A stretch of DNA of 5,528 nucleotides, taken from positions 1 through 5,528 of the forward strand of contig CAAEDF010000088.1 of NCBI GenBank assembly GCA_900754535.1. The letters are read 5' to 3'. The notes under the pieces were generated by a model, which saw only the letters and a list, made by a program, of their open reading frames with translations, did no database searches and had not been told where the DNA came from. Positions 5,490 to 5,528 of the stretch are shown here, piece by piece. Each line of letters opens with the position of its first letter. Position 1 is the first letter of the stretch. A program made the translations under genes and the position numbers. The DNA comes from Clostridia bacterium. GTDB lineage: Bacteria > Bacillota > Clostridia > Oscillospirales > CAG-382.

Positions 5490-5528
5490 TTTTTCAGTCC
5501 ATGTTTACAGGCATTGCCCGGAGCCGAA
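5490..5528 (+). repeat. Right copy of 39-base direct repeat, cut by the window edge
   Basis: It matches 3964-4002 at 38 of 39 positions and continues to the last base of the window, so its true right boundary is unknown. Its final 13 bases, GCCCGGAGCCGAA, are identical to 3893-3905 in the tRNA-Arg terminator; the left copy differs there by one base. If the match continues, a third terminator hairpin would follow. Confidence 0.92.

Noticed and set aside
5384..5528. An open frame from GTG 5384 to the window edge (48 codons)
   Set aside because: A G-run lies upstream, but the frame passes through the T-run and hairpin arm of the repeat, so it is more likely noncoding. It cannot be settled without sequence past 5528.

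Overview
The window looks like a stretch of chromosome from a Gram-positive anaerobe of the class Clostridia, possibly a gut Oscillospiraceae-like lineage. The evidence is a cysS tail overlapping mrnC (the mini-RNase III found in Firmicutes), a Gram-positive-type LexA, G-rich ribosome binding sites and moderately high GC. The order is an inference; only the broad placement is well supported.

Positions 1-1371 are housekeeping. The last codons of cysS overlap mrnC by 16 bases, and lexA follows 42 bases later. A tRNA-Lys(UUU) then has its own near-consensus promoter and a strong intrinsic terminator. Positions 1459-3559 hold an AMP-forming acyl-CoA synthetase of the medium-chain/ACSM type, followed after 49 bases by a small four-helix membrane protein of unknown function. 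All of these lie on the + strand.

Positions 3560-3810 contain no convincing gene, but they do hold nested inverted repeats and short direct repeats. A tRNA-Arg(CCG) with its terminator occupies 3811-3932.

From about 3933 to the end the character changes: the DNA is visibly more AT-rich and carries one gene, an XRE-family regulator with a TPR-like C-terminal half (4267-5343). It has its own extended -10 promoter. This stretch is bracketed by a 39-base direct repeat (3964-4002 and 5490-5528, one mismatch). The repeat shares 19 of 21 bases with the junction between the tRNA-Arg CCA end and its terminator. The simplest reading is a small acquired cassette, or a duplication, next to a tRNA gene. 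No integrase or transposase is visible, so the mechanism is not established.

I see no clearly new multi-gene system. The repeat-bounded regulator cassette is the part most worth following up.
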